NCBI GenBank assembly: GCA_025618425.1
Contig: CM046848.1
Coordinates: 29,882,592-29,946,591, forward strand
Source of the DNA: Heliocidaris tuberculata
Lineage: Eukaryota > Echinodermata > Echinoidea > Camarodonta > Echinometridae
Reading direction: 5' to 3'
DNA: 64,000 bases
This document shows positions 32,084-42,242 of the stretch, piece by piece. The first letter of the stretch is position 1. The number at the start of each line of letters is the position of its first letter. Both the position numbers and the translations under genes were made by a program. The notes under the pieces are model-generated. The model was not told the origin of the DNA. It searched no databases and saw only the letters and a list, made by a program, of their open reading frames with translations.

Positions 32084-32368
32084 GGGGGGGGGGGGTGTCA
32101 TGTCTCATTCAGACCTGTACATCATCCGTGTTTAGGGTATCAAAAACAGCAAAAATCAAGAAAAAGGGTATCACATTCAGAGGTGATAATAAGAAGATCC
32201 GCGGAAATCTCCGTTAAGGGTATAAAAATCGGAGATGTTAGACAGGTTTCCCTGTTTATAGTTATCAAAACTTCTCCTAATGCAATCCCTGTTTAGGGTG
32301 CTTTTCAGAAAGTGATTTACGGGGATGATGTACAGGTCTCAATGAGACATGCCCCCCCCCCCCCCCCG
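32084..32368. repeat. TIR repeat bounded by poly-G and poly-C tracts
   Basis: The left side 'atattccggggg...gtgtcatgtctcattcagacc' and right side 'ggtctcaatgagacatgcccccc...ggatat' are inverted. The interior contains 'cgtgtttagggtatcaaaa'-like words repeated three times. Confidence 0.65.
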
Positions 32369-32769
32369 GATATATTTCATGTTAATGGTATTATTCAACA
32401 TTTTTACATGGTCGTGAAAGTTGTGGTATATTGTTTTTAATTTTTCTTAGAACTGAAGAAAAAAAACCCTGAAAATTTCAAGAAAAATGATCAAGGTTTT
32501 AATATAGTAAGGGAAAAGTATTGTTAAATAAGTATAATAAGAACTATATTATGGATATACAAAAATGATAATGATAAAGTGTAGGAATAAATTGAAAGAA
32601 ATTTCACAAGATTATCATCACCACAGATGTAATTTAATTTGCTTTTCCTGACCTGGACCGACTTAGTAATTATTTCATTAAGTTACATATGTATAGGACT
32701 TTTAACCTGTGAGTTTTAGTAAATGAAGACATTTCGAAATATAGTCAAATGAAATATGTTCTGTATCTT

Positions 32770-33440
32770 CCAAGGATTGGCGCTGCTTTGTTGATAGATG
32801 GTCCACAAGACTGAAGGTCTACCAGACTGAGAAATTTGGTCTTGTGAACCTTTGGTCTCATGAGTCTTCTGTCTTGTGAACTTTTGGTCTCTTTGGTCTT
32901 CTGTCTTGTGAAGCTTTGGTCTCAAGAGTCTTCTGTCTTGTGAAGCTTTGACGGTCTCAAGAGTCTTCTGTCTTTTGTACCTTCGGTCTCAATGTTCTTC
33001 TGTCTTGTGAACCTTTGGTCTCAAATGTCTTCTGTCTTGTGAATCTTTGGTCTCATGGGTCTTCTCTCTCGTGAAGCTTCGGTCTCAAGGGTTTTCTTTC
33101 TTGTGTACCTTTGGTCTCAAATGTCTTCTGTCTTGTGAATCTTTGGTCTCATGGGTCTTCTCTCTCGTGAAGCTTCGGTCTCAAGGGTTTTCTGTCTTGT
33201 GTACCTTTGGTCTCAAATGTCTTCTGTCTTGTGAATCTTTGGTCTCATGGGTCTTCTCTCTCGTGAAGCTTCGGTCTCAAGGGTTTTCTGTCTTGTGTAC
33301 CTTTGGTCTCAAATGTCTTCTGTCTTGTGAATCTTTGGTCTCATGGGTCTTCTCTCTCGTGAAGCTTCGGTCTCAAGGGTTTTCTTCTTGTGATCCTTTG
33401 GTCTCAAGGGTCTTCTGTCTTGTGAACCTTTGGTTTGTGT
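32770..33440. repeat. Minisatellite with ~32-bp monomers and a 96-bp higher-order unit
   Basis: The monomer core is 'gtcttgtgaacctttggtctc'-like (20-base core 'tcttgtgaacctttggtctc'). From 33,025 the three-monomer unit repeats exactly every 96 bp (33,025, 33,121, 33,217, 33,313). Because 96 is a multiple of 3, a frame stays open for 144 codons, but the product is a 32-residue repeat forced by the DNA repeat, not evidence of a gene. Confidence 0.9.
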
Positions 33441-34384
33441 TGTTGTTGGTACGTGTTATAATGGCAATCAGTCAAATTTGACTATTATCACCAACAAAAT
33501 TTCATTATATTATGAGTTTAGTTCGACTTCTCTCTTAATTTTTTCCATTATTTTTTTTAGTGTAATTATTATTATTATATTTAAAAAGATATCATGCCAG
33601 GTTGCCGAATCCTGCCCTTTCTAAATTGGCACCGTCCTGAGAAACCTGCTCGTGTTTGTCCGAAGGTTTCTTGGAAACAAGTTTCCTATGTCTCTCGGGT
33701 GCAGACAGGGGGCTCCCTTTGGGATACCTCAATATCTTGAAATTGAAAGATAGATAAAACCAGTCTTGGTTTGAAATCAAATAAATCTCTTTCCCGAGGA
33801 AATTGGTTTCGCGCGAATTTGCTTTATCAAAAGAATATAATATTAATAACAGTTGCATATAATTTATATATCTCCCTTCTTTGTATTTTTCAAATGCATC
33901 AACCGAAAAAGAAGGAGCAAACAAAATATGGGCTTTTCATGATGTGCAGTTAGTAATTTCAAAAACAAAACAAAAGAAACAAATGTAATTCATACTAAAT
34001 AAGAATTATATTCCATGTGATATACGCCTATTGTAGATTACTTATAATCGGGTATATACATATATATCATATCCGTATGCAATAATACATACCCTCTTTC
34101 CTTTTCTTTCAAAACAGTGATGTCCCTATTAATAGGCTATACGTACAAATACTAGACGTATTTTATGTTTAAAAAACAAACAAAAACAACACAAGTAGAA
34201 TAGGCCTACATGTAGTATTTGCAGCTGCATTTTGCATCTCCCGTAGCCTAATGCGGGAGATGCAAAATCAACAAACCATTCTCTGAATGGGGCGTATAAT
34301 AATATCTGACTTTTCTGGTTATTTCAAGGTAAAACCAAACAAACAGACAAACAAAATACTTGCAATTGTATTCTGCTTTACCGA

Positions 34385-34612
34385 TCATTTTGGGTCAAAA
34401 CGTTTCGTTCTTTGAACGAAACGAACAATAGCATTTTGTGTTTTAGTATCTGATAATTTTAAAAGTCTTAAAATTTCTTCAGGATTCTGACAATTTGTTT
34501 CAAAGAGGAGCATAGCTCTTTCTATGATATATCTTGGGAATTTTGCTATATAATGTTCGACAGTTTCTATCTCGGGGCATGAATTACAATGTCCCGTTGG
34601 GTGAATTCTCAT
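34385..34612 (-). mobile_element. LINE C-terminal zinc-knuckle fragment
   Basis: The minus frame reads 'HPTGHCNSCPEIETVEHYI' then 'FPRYIIERAMLLFE'. It resembles the C-x2-C...H...C knuckle at the end of Jockey/I-type ORF2 proteins, with the last Cys replaced by Phe. Truncated remnant. Confidence 0.6.
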
Positions 34613-35465
34613 AGGCCTTTGGTCGTATGAACTTTTACTCTCATGGGCCTTCTATTTTGTGAACCTTTGGTTTCATAGGTCTCCTGTCTTAAAGGGCAAT
34701 CCAGCCTTGGTAAGAAAATAATTTATGTGAAAGAAAAATTAAAGAAAACCAGGATGGTGAATGTTTGAAAGAAATCGGACAACGAAAAGGAAAGTTATAG
34801 ATTTTTGAAAAATGAGACCACGAAATCTATGCGAATCTCAAATTGGCAAATTGGCAAATGATTGGAGAATCGATTGTGACATTATTAGCGGTCAACTCTA
34901 CAGTTTGTCGTAGACTAAATTATCATTAATTTGCAGTTTTCTCCTAAGCGCCTTTTCCCTCGGGGCAGTACTCAAAATTATATTAAACTAGATAGCTTAT
35001 TGTTATAAGTCCTCATAAAAGAAAAAGATCTTACTGAGTAATACATTTTAAAGAAAATGACATTTTAGTCATTTTGTATGTTGGAGTAAATGGGGGAGTT
35101 GTCCGCGACTACACCACAGTTATTACCGATTCGGCCAATTTGATATTACCATAATGTATAGTAATTACAATTATAAACAAATCATAATTTCTTATTGCTC
35201 GTCTTATTTCGTTTAAACTTTTACCACTCTGCTTCTCTGATTTTTCTTCTTTCTTTGAGATTGACTTCCCTTACAGAAGAGTTATGTGTCTTCTATTTTG
35301 TGAACATTTATTTTCATGCATGGGTTTTCTGTCTTGTGAACCTTTGGTTTCATGGGTCTTTTATTTTCTGAGCTTTTGTCTTATGATTCTTCTGTCTTTT
35401 GAATCTTTGGTGTCATGGTTCTGTCTTGTGAACCTTTGGTGTTGTGTGCCTATGGTATCATAGGG
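34613..35465. repeat. Dispersed minisatellite monomers, interrupted by repeat Q
   Basis: Monomers of the 33-kb minisatellite ('cttctattttgtgaacctttg') resume at 34,613-34,689 and 35,274-35,465. The gap is repeat Q copy 2. The two arrays were therefore probably one array before insertions. Confidence 0.75.
34690..35273 (+). repeat. Interspersed TIR repeat Q, copy 2
   Basis: Same order and ends as copy 1 at 30,146 ('taaagggcaatccagcct' to 'gacttccctta'). It is inserted in the minisatellite. Confidence 0.85.
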
Positions 35466-35569
35466 TGTTACCGGTGGTGTATAATATTATACCCTCATAA
35501 ACCTTTCCCCGCTTGGTCGTTATGTTTCCTCGAATGTCAGGTCCCCTGGTTATGACGAAAAATCTTGTT

Positions 35570-36190
35570 AGGTCCACTTTCTATATTGAAATGAGCAACA
35601 GCAAAGTAAAGTGCATTTTTCTTTGCTCGCTTCGCTCGCTCGCAAACCTTATAAACGAATAGTTTCATGCAGCGAGATCATGAATATTCAATGTTATGAC
35701 AATTTTCGGGCACGTCACTGCCCTGTCGCCATGGCGGATGATGGCGCCCAGATATTAGGGTTACCTTTCTATAAAAGAACAACAGCAAAGTGCCCCCCCC
35801 CCCCCGCGTTCGCTGCATTTCCTAAAAACTTTATTAATATGAATGATTTCTGGCAACAAGATGACCGTAGATATAGCTTTACATTTAACCTATTGGTGAT
35901 TAATGACATAAAATTTTGCCATTTAAAAGTACATTTTTATTTTTCCCTCTCTCGCTTTGCTCGCTCGCAGTATTTAGAATCCTACACAGTGGTAGTATAA
36001 TGGTCGTGCTTCACATTTGACCCACCCCTGTCAAATAATTCTGACTACGCCCGTGCCAATACCCTTGGAGGGGCACGCTCCCTGACCCCCCACCCGCCAC
36101 CCCTACTCGGTCGCTTCGCTCCCTCAGAAAGGTCCACTTTTTCCAATGTTGACCCCCCCCCCCCCCTCCCGCAAAAATCCTAGTTGCGGG
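35570..36190. repeat. Mosaic of 'gctcgcttcgctcgctcgc' repeats
   Basis: Two related stretches (35,570-35,645 and 35,765-35,970) share 'aacaacagcaaagt', poly-C and 'gcttcgctcgctcgc'-like words. A third, inverted occurrence lies at 44,212-44,240. No host exon seen. Confidence 0.55.
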
Positions 36191-36193
36191 CCT

Positions 36194-36339
36194 GGGCCCT
36201 CTTGCATAAAAAGTTGCGTTTAATCGCAACTCAAAAAATTAAACGCAAGTCCCAAATACGCGATCCTGATTGGTTGAAAATCCAGTTGTGTTTAATTTTT
36301 GACTTGTGTTTAAAAGCAACTTTTTATGCAAGAGGGCCC
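36194..36339. mobile_element. MITE family M2, copy 1
   Basis: Ends 'gggccctcttgcataaaaag' and its complement at the right are near-perfect inverted repeats. CTG flanks both sides and may be the target duplication. Internal 'gttgcgtttaat' words. A second copy is at 43,496. Confidence 0.85.
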
Positions 36340-36698
36340 TGGTCATTCCGAAGGGGGGGGGGGGGGTAGTTGTCCTAAAACACTTTCGTTAAACAGCATC
36401 AAAGGAAATATGGCAAAGTGAATGGACAATAATGATATGGACTTGGACTTTGTCCTCCCCTTGAGGAAGTTGTCATGAACTGTGTATCATTAAATCAAAT
36501 ATTTGAGCCCACATTACTGAAGGTTTTGCTTTCACATGCTAATCATGCACAGCCAAAGCTCAACAATCGTCCTTATCACAATGATTTCGCGTTTAGGACG
36601 TCATCATACTACCACATTATACTTCTGGGTATAATTTAAAATCTCCAACTTTCACTTGAATGTTCGTCATATTCTTTCATATTATAGAGGTTACTTTC

Positions 36699-36875
36699 AT
36701 GATGATGATGAGGATAGTCGTGCACGCGGTTCTCTTACTGTTTTGTTTTAGTTCTCCTGGTCAAGCACTATTTCTACAGTGGGTGAAACAATATCTAACC
36801 CCCTAAATCCTCTGTGCTATGGTGCTATAGAATGCTGTTACCATCGCTGGACCTATCGCCGATACGGCTCAGACC
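36699..36875 (+). pseudogene. Second torsin first exon, frameshifted
   Basis: The frame from ATG 36,699 reads a signal peptide (MMMMRIVVHAVLLLFCF) and 'QWVKQYLTP', then stops at TAA 36,804. Shifting by one base in the C run 36,799-36,803 continues as 'LNPLCYGAIECCYHRWTYRR' and ends at a strong 'gtaagt' donor in phase 1, the same phase as exon 1 of the torsin at 22.6 kb. One extra C would restore the frame, so either the exon is a pseudogene or the run was under-called. No Walker A, Walker B or GCK exon is found in the remaining 27 kb. A tandem duplicate of torsin exon 1 is the simplest reading. Confidence 0.82.
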
Positions 36876-36961
36876 GTAAGTATGATTTTTGTTTAAAAAA
36901 TACCTTTATCTTTGTAAGCAATTTTGTACAAAAACAAATCTTGCTATATATGAAGAGTTTA

Positions 36962-38520
36962 CATGCAAAAGGGACTAAATCCACTTTAGCTAATTCTTCG
37001 TAAATCAAGGTTTTTATTTCACACAATTCTATGTTTCCATTCAAGAAGTTCTTCTACTATGTTTAAGAGTCATCAATATAGGTAACAAAAATGACAATTA
37101 AAAAAATCCTGCAGATGTCTTAAATTTTATATAATTTTCTATATTAATTATTTTTTTTGGATTTAGTTCCTTTTGCATGAAAAGTTGGATTTAGTCCCTT
37201 TTGCATGAAAAGTTGGATTTAGTCCCTTTTGCATGAAAAGTCCTGAGGGGTAATAGCTGTACACAAGGTTTATCATGAACATGAAACTACCTCTCTTATC
37301 CCCTACCCTTCCTATTGTCAGTCTATCTCTTTAAATGGTTTATTGGACTGTTGGAACCTCTGCCCGATATAGCAACAACTTGAAATTGATTGAAATTTGA
37401 GCCCCAGTAGCAGTTAATGCCCTAGTGAGGTCGTTCATTGCTAGTCCCTTGTCGACTTTCACAGCTCTGTCCATATAACCAGAAAGTAGCTTGCCCTACA
37501 TAGCAACAACCTTTTACTTTCCCTTTCCCATCACAACCTTCATTCTTCATTACTATCATCAGCATTATCGTCATCACCGTCATCATAATCATTATCATCA
37601 CCATCATTATCATCATCATAATCATCCTCGTAATCAATTTAATTATCTTTGATGTTTTAGGAATTAATGATCCCATAACAGTTAACATACATGTAGTTGA
37701 TGCAATAATAAAACTGTTAGCATCAGCTTAACCATTTTCAACTTCAAACTCTCTTCAAATCGCTTTCACCTGTACATCAAAATACAATGATCAACATAAT
37801 AGCATGTACAAACAAAAATAAATCATACAAGAGACAATTAAGTGCAAATTTCATTATCATTTTTTCAACTCAAATAATTTTAACACTTTTTGGCAAGAAA
37901 AATGTACAAATTACAAATTCTTTTTTTTTTTCAATCAGAAGGCATGAAAATAAACAGTAATGAAGAATGAAGGTTGTGATGGGAAAGGGAAGGTAAAAGG
38001 TTGTTGCTATGTAGGGCAAGCTACTTTCTGGTTATATGGACAGAGCTGTGAAAGTCGACAAGGGACTAGCAATGAACGACCTCACTAGGGCATTAACTGC
38101 TACTGGGGCTCAAATTTCAATCAATTTCAAGTTGTTGCTATATCGGGCAGAGGTTCCAACAGTCCAATAAACCATTTAAAGAGATAGACTGACAATAGGA
38201 AGGGTAGGGGATAAGAGAGGTAGTTTTATGTTCATGATAAACCTTGTGTGCAGCTATTACCCCTCAGGACTTTTCATGCAAAAGGGACTAAATCCAACTT
38301 TTCATGCAAAAGGGACTAAATCCAAAAAAATGATTAATATAGAAAATTATATAAAATTTAAGACATCTGCAGGATTTTTTTAATTGTCATTTTTGTTACC
38401 TATATTGATGACTCTTAAACATAGTAGAAGAACTTCCTGAATGGAAACATAGAATTGTGTGAAATAAAAAACCTTTATTTACGAAGAATTAGCTAAAGTG
38501 GATTTAGTCCCTTTTGCATG
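36962..38520. repeat. Large inverted repeat (arms ~593 and ~565 bp, ~400-bp spacer)
   Basis: The left arm 36,962-37,554 is the near-perfect reverse complement of 37,956-38,520. The left arm has one more copy of a 28-bp unit ('gatttagtcccttttgcatg' core), which explains the length difference. The spacer holds an ATC/ATT-rich run. A weaker match continues outside (36,940-36,985 with 38,678-38,720). No coding content. Confidence 0.9.
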
Positions 38521-39307
38521 AAAAGTGTTTTGGATTTAGGCCCTTTTGAATGAAAACATGAATTTCATGTCCATTTTTAATAAACTTCCTGAAACTTTTG
38601 GGAGTTGGACTATAGTCAGTTTGATGCACATGGTGAATGTCTATGTAAGCATGCAAAAAACTGCCAAATGATAAAAAATGGATTTAGTCCCTTTTGCATG
38701 TCAGCTCTTCATATATATATGTACATATAAAAAAAAAATCGTTCCCTAAACATTGGTTTTACATCAGTATTCCCCTGTTCTATTAATTAATGTATATTCC
38801 ATAGCTTGATTACTAAGGATGTGTTTATCCTTGTGGCAGCCAATTACCATAATTATTTTCAGAGGGAAATAATATGGTATTCTCGATTTTCTCAGAAACT
38901 AATAAACAATATCAATAATATTCTAGATTTATATAGCGCCATACATATCTTTGATGCCCTTTACAGATACCTGTATATTACGTACGTTCGCTGACTACAC
39001 AGTGAATGGCCATTTCCTGCGCACGGACAATTTGAATAATTTGCCATTTATGGAAATGAAGATGAAACACTGACACTGATTTGTACTACCCGCAAAGTAG
39101 GCTCACCTCCATAATGAAAAATTCACCTTGTTTTCTCACTGCCTTTTGCGTAAAAATGTATCCATAAATAGTGGGTGATCATTCTGTTTATGCATAGGGG
39201 TCACCATGGGCGGAAATCTCCCCTCAGAAGTGGGGGGGGGGGGGGACACATTTTCCACTTTGCTGTTCTACAGAGTAACAAACACAAACACACACCCCCA
39301 CACACCT

Positions 39308-39323
39308 ATATACATATATATAC

Positions 39324-39378
<55 letters not shown>

Positions 39379-39410
39379 CATACACACACACACACATATA
39401 TATATGGGGT
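39308..39410. repeat. (TA)n/(CA)n compound microsatellite
   Basis: TA run with flanking 'acacacac' stretches, preceded by a poly-G tract at 39,232-39,244. Confidence 0.9.
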
Positions 39411-40001
39411 ATTGGGAGTAACCGCCCCCCCCCCTACCTAGATCCATCAGTACTCCAGTACATGAATAAATGTGCGTGCATAAATATAAATGAAAACATT
39501 CGAACTCGAAAGGAATGCCAGAAATTGTGAGTCTCTATTACTCATTTGCTCAGTCTCATCGGTCGCACTTTAAATGTTAACAAACAAGGTATTTTCATCC
39601 CCATTTCTCTCCCACATATTCATTTGTCAATGTTTAAGGCAGCCTCTACACAATCAGTTCTTCTTCCTGGTCAGCATGATTGTGGTAGCGATCACAATCA
39701 TTTAATGGTGGTGTCACACCTTGCCGTTTTAGCCAGCGTATGCCCGACGTATCAAAATTTCTCTAAAACGTCGGCATACGCTGAACTTTGATTTTTTTTT
39801 TTCAACTCTGGGCGTATACTTAGCGTATTCATAACGAGTTGGACGTATACATAACGTATTATTAACTTATATAGAACGCTTCGTTAACTTATAAGTAACG
39901 TATTCCAACGAATGCTTTGCGTATTGCCGGCGTACACAACTTATGCCCAACGATAGCCTAACTTACGCATAGCGCGCGGCAGCGTATCGCTGACGATCGC
40001 C

Positions 40002-40009
40002 TATAAAAA
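40002..40009 (+). promoter_or_regulatory. TATA box in element copy A
   Basis: 'ctataaaaaggctgccgctc' is a consensus TATA context 70 bp upstream of the ATG at 40,072. The same block is kept in copies B, C and D. Confidence 0.6.
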
Positions 40010-40071
40010 GGCTGCCGCTCGACTATTCAAATCATAACCGCACTATACATCACCGTATCAACACCACCGCC

Positions 40072-40170
40072 ATGCCGAAGAAAACTTCGAAGAACGCTGC
40101 CAAGAAGTCCCCTGGCCGTGGGCGGGGGCGTGGACGTGTCTTCATGAGTTCTGATGGGTTCCTCCTGTGA
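40072..40170 (+). CDS. Short basic ORF in element copy A
   Basis: Thirty-two codons. The N-terminus MPKKTSKNAAKKSPGRGRG is Lys/Arg/Gly-rich, followed by an RGR..VF stretch and 'SSDGFLL'. It resembles the tail of a histone-like or protamine-like protein, but no fold is present and no known family is assigned. It is kept open in copies B and C, with changes at residues 4, 10 and 25. Expression is unknown. Confidence 0.4.
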   Translation: MPKKTSKNAAKKSPGRGRGRGRVFMSSDGFLL

Positions 40171-40701
40171 ACCCCATTTTTATATACCAATTCCTCTAAA
40201 CGTTGTCAATACGCCATTATACGGTAGCTGTAAGTTAGAAACACGTTCAGTAAGTTTTGTGATCGTCCGGAGCACGTCAAATACGTCTTCATACGTCAAT
40301 ATACGTTGGAGTTAAGTTACACATACGTTCAAAGCACGTTACTCATAGGTTAGAAGTAAGTTTTGGGGTACGCTAGACTATATCTCGACGTATTTCGACT
40401 TATGAGTAACTTACGAGTAACGTGTGTGAACGTGTGTCAACGATCGCGTAACTTACCTACAACTTATGGCCCGCGTATGCGGGACGTATGAGCCATACGC
40501 TGGCATACGTCGAAAAATTTTGTGCTTGCACAAAATTTTTCGACGACCTCGCCGTATGACGACGTATACCAGCGTGTTTTAGCGTGCTCTTAACGTATGC
40601 AAAACTTACCCGTAACGTATTCGACGTACGCCAGCGTATTCGCCAAATTCCTCATACGTCGGGCATACGCTGGCTAAAACGCCAAGGTGTGACACCACCA
40701 T

Positions 40702-41236
40702 GTGTCACACCTTGGCGTTTTAGCCAGCGTATGCCCGACGTATCAAAATTTCTCTAAAACGTCGGCATACGCTGAACTTTGATTTTTTTTTTCAACTCTG
40801 GGCGTATACTTAGCGTATTCATAACGAGTTGGACGTATACATAACGTATTAGTAACTTATATAGAACGCTTCGTTAACTTATAAGTAACGTATTCCAACG
40901 AATGCTTAGCGTATTGCCGGCGTACACAACTTATGCCCAACGATAGCCTAACTTACGCATAGCGCGCGGCAGCGTATCGCTGACGATCACGTGTCGTAGC
41001 CTATAAAAAGGCTGCCGCTCGACTATTCAAATCATAACCGCACTATCCATCACCGTATCAACACCACCGCCATGCCGAAGAACACTTCGAAGAACGCTGC
41101 CAAGAAGTCCCCTGGCCGTGGGCGGGGGCGTGGACGTGTCTTCTTGAGTTCTGATGGGTTCCTCCTGTGAACCCCATTTTTATATACCAATTCCTCTAAA
41201 CGTTGTCAATACGCCATTATACGGTAGCTGTAAGTT
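40702..41236 (+). mobile_element. 1-kb element, copy B (right half missing)
   Basis: It follows copy A directly and lacks the first seven bases of the TIR. It matches copy A up to 'ggtagctgtaagtt' and then stops where copy C begins. Confidence 0.82.
41072..41170 (+). CDS. Short basic ORF in element copy B
   Basis: Same 32-codon frame as copy A with K4N and a Met-to-Leu change near the end. The TATA box is at 41,002, and an upstream CACGTG E-box, absent from copy A, is present. Confidence 0.4.
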   Translation: MPKNTSKNAAKKSPGRGRGRGRVFLSSDGFLL

Positions 41237-42242
41237 ATGGTGGTGTCACACCTTGGCGTTTTAGCCAGCGTATGCCCGACGTATGAGGAATTTGGCGAAT
41301 ACGCTGGCGTACGTCGAATACGTTACGGGTAAGTTTTGCATACGTTAAGAGCACGCTAAAACACGCTGGTATACGTCGTCATACGGCGAGGTCGTCGAAA
41401 AATTTTGTGCAAGCACAAAATTTTTCGACGTATGCCAGCGTATGGCTCATACGTCCCGCATACGCGGGCCATAAGTTGTAGGTAAGTTACGCGATCGTTG
41501 ACACACGTCCACACACGTTACTCGTAAGTTACTCATAAGTCGAAATACGTCGAGATATAGTCTAGCGTACCCCAAAACTTACTTCTAACCTATGAGTAAC
41601 GTGCTTTGAACGTATGTGTAACTTAACTCCAACGTATATTGACGTATGAAGACGTATTTGACGTGCTCCGGACGATCACAAAACTTACTGAACGTGTTTC
41701 TAACTTACAGCTACCGTATAATGGCGTATTGACAACGTTTAGAGGAATTGGTATATAAAAATGGGGTTCACAGGAGGAACCCATCAGAACTCATGAAGAC
41801 ACGTCCACGCCCCCGCCCACGGCCAGGGGACTTCTTGACAGCGTTCTTCGAAGTGTTCTTCGGCATGGCGGTGGTGTTGATACGGTGATGGATAGTGCGG
41901 TTATGATTTGAATAGTCGAGCGGCAGCCTTTTTATAGGCTACGACACGTGATCGTCAGCGATACGCTGCCGCGCGCTATGCGTAAGTTAGGCTATCGTTG
42001 GGCATAAGTTGTGTACGCCGGCAATACGCTAAGCATTCGTTGGAATACGTTACTTATAAGTTAACGAAGCGTTCTATAGAAGTTACTAATACGTTATGTA
42101 TACGTCCAACTCGTTATGAATACGCTAAGTATACGCCCAGAGTTGAAAAAAAAAATCAAAGTTCAGCGTATGCCGACGTTTTAGAGAAATTTTGATACGT
42201 CGGGCATACGCTGGCTAAAACGCCAAGGTGTGACACCACCAT
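41237..42242 (-). mobile_element. 1-kb element, copy C (complete, inverted)
   Basis: About 1,006 bp, in the opposite orientation to A, with both TIRs. TA occurs at both borders ('agtta|tgg' and 'cca|taaag'), a possible target duplication. With copy B it forms a long foldback. Confidence 0.85.
41768..41866 (-). CDS. Short basic ORF in element copy C
   Basis: 32-codon frame on the minus strand with K4N and A10V relative to copy A. The TATA box on the minus strand is at 41,929-41,936. Confidence 0.4.
   Translation of the reverse strand: MPKNTSKNAVKKSPGRGRGRGRVFMSSDGFLL

Larger units (their letters stand above)
39704..40701 (+). mobile_element. 1-kb phased-array TIR element, copy A (complete)
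   Basis: The ends start 'atggtggtgtcacacctt' and are inverted over 48 bp with one mismatch. The left half is an array of AACGTAT/AACTTAT-like words spaced mostly 11 bp; the right half has the same words in reverse orientation (ACGTT/AAGTT) with the same spacing. A TATA box (40,002) and a 32-codon basic ORF sit between the halves. A 36-nt near-perfect palindrome lies at 40,509-40,544. There is no transposase, so it is non-autonomous. Confidence 0.85.

Noticed and set aside
33047..33481. 144-codon frame as a host gene
   Set aside because: It is a direct consequence of a 96-bp tandem unit divisible by three.
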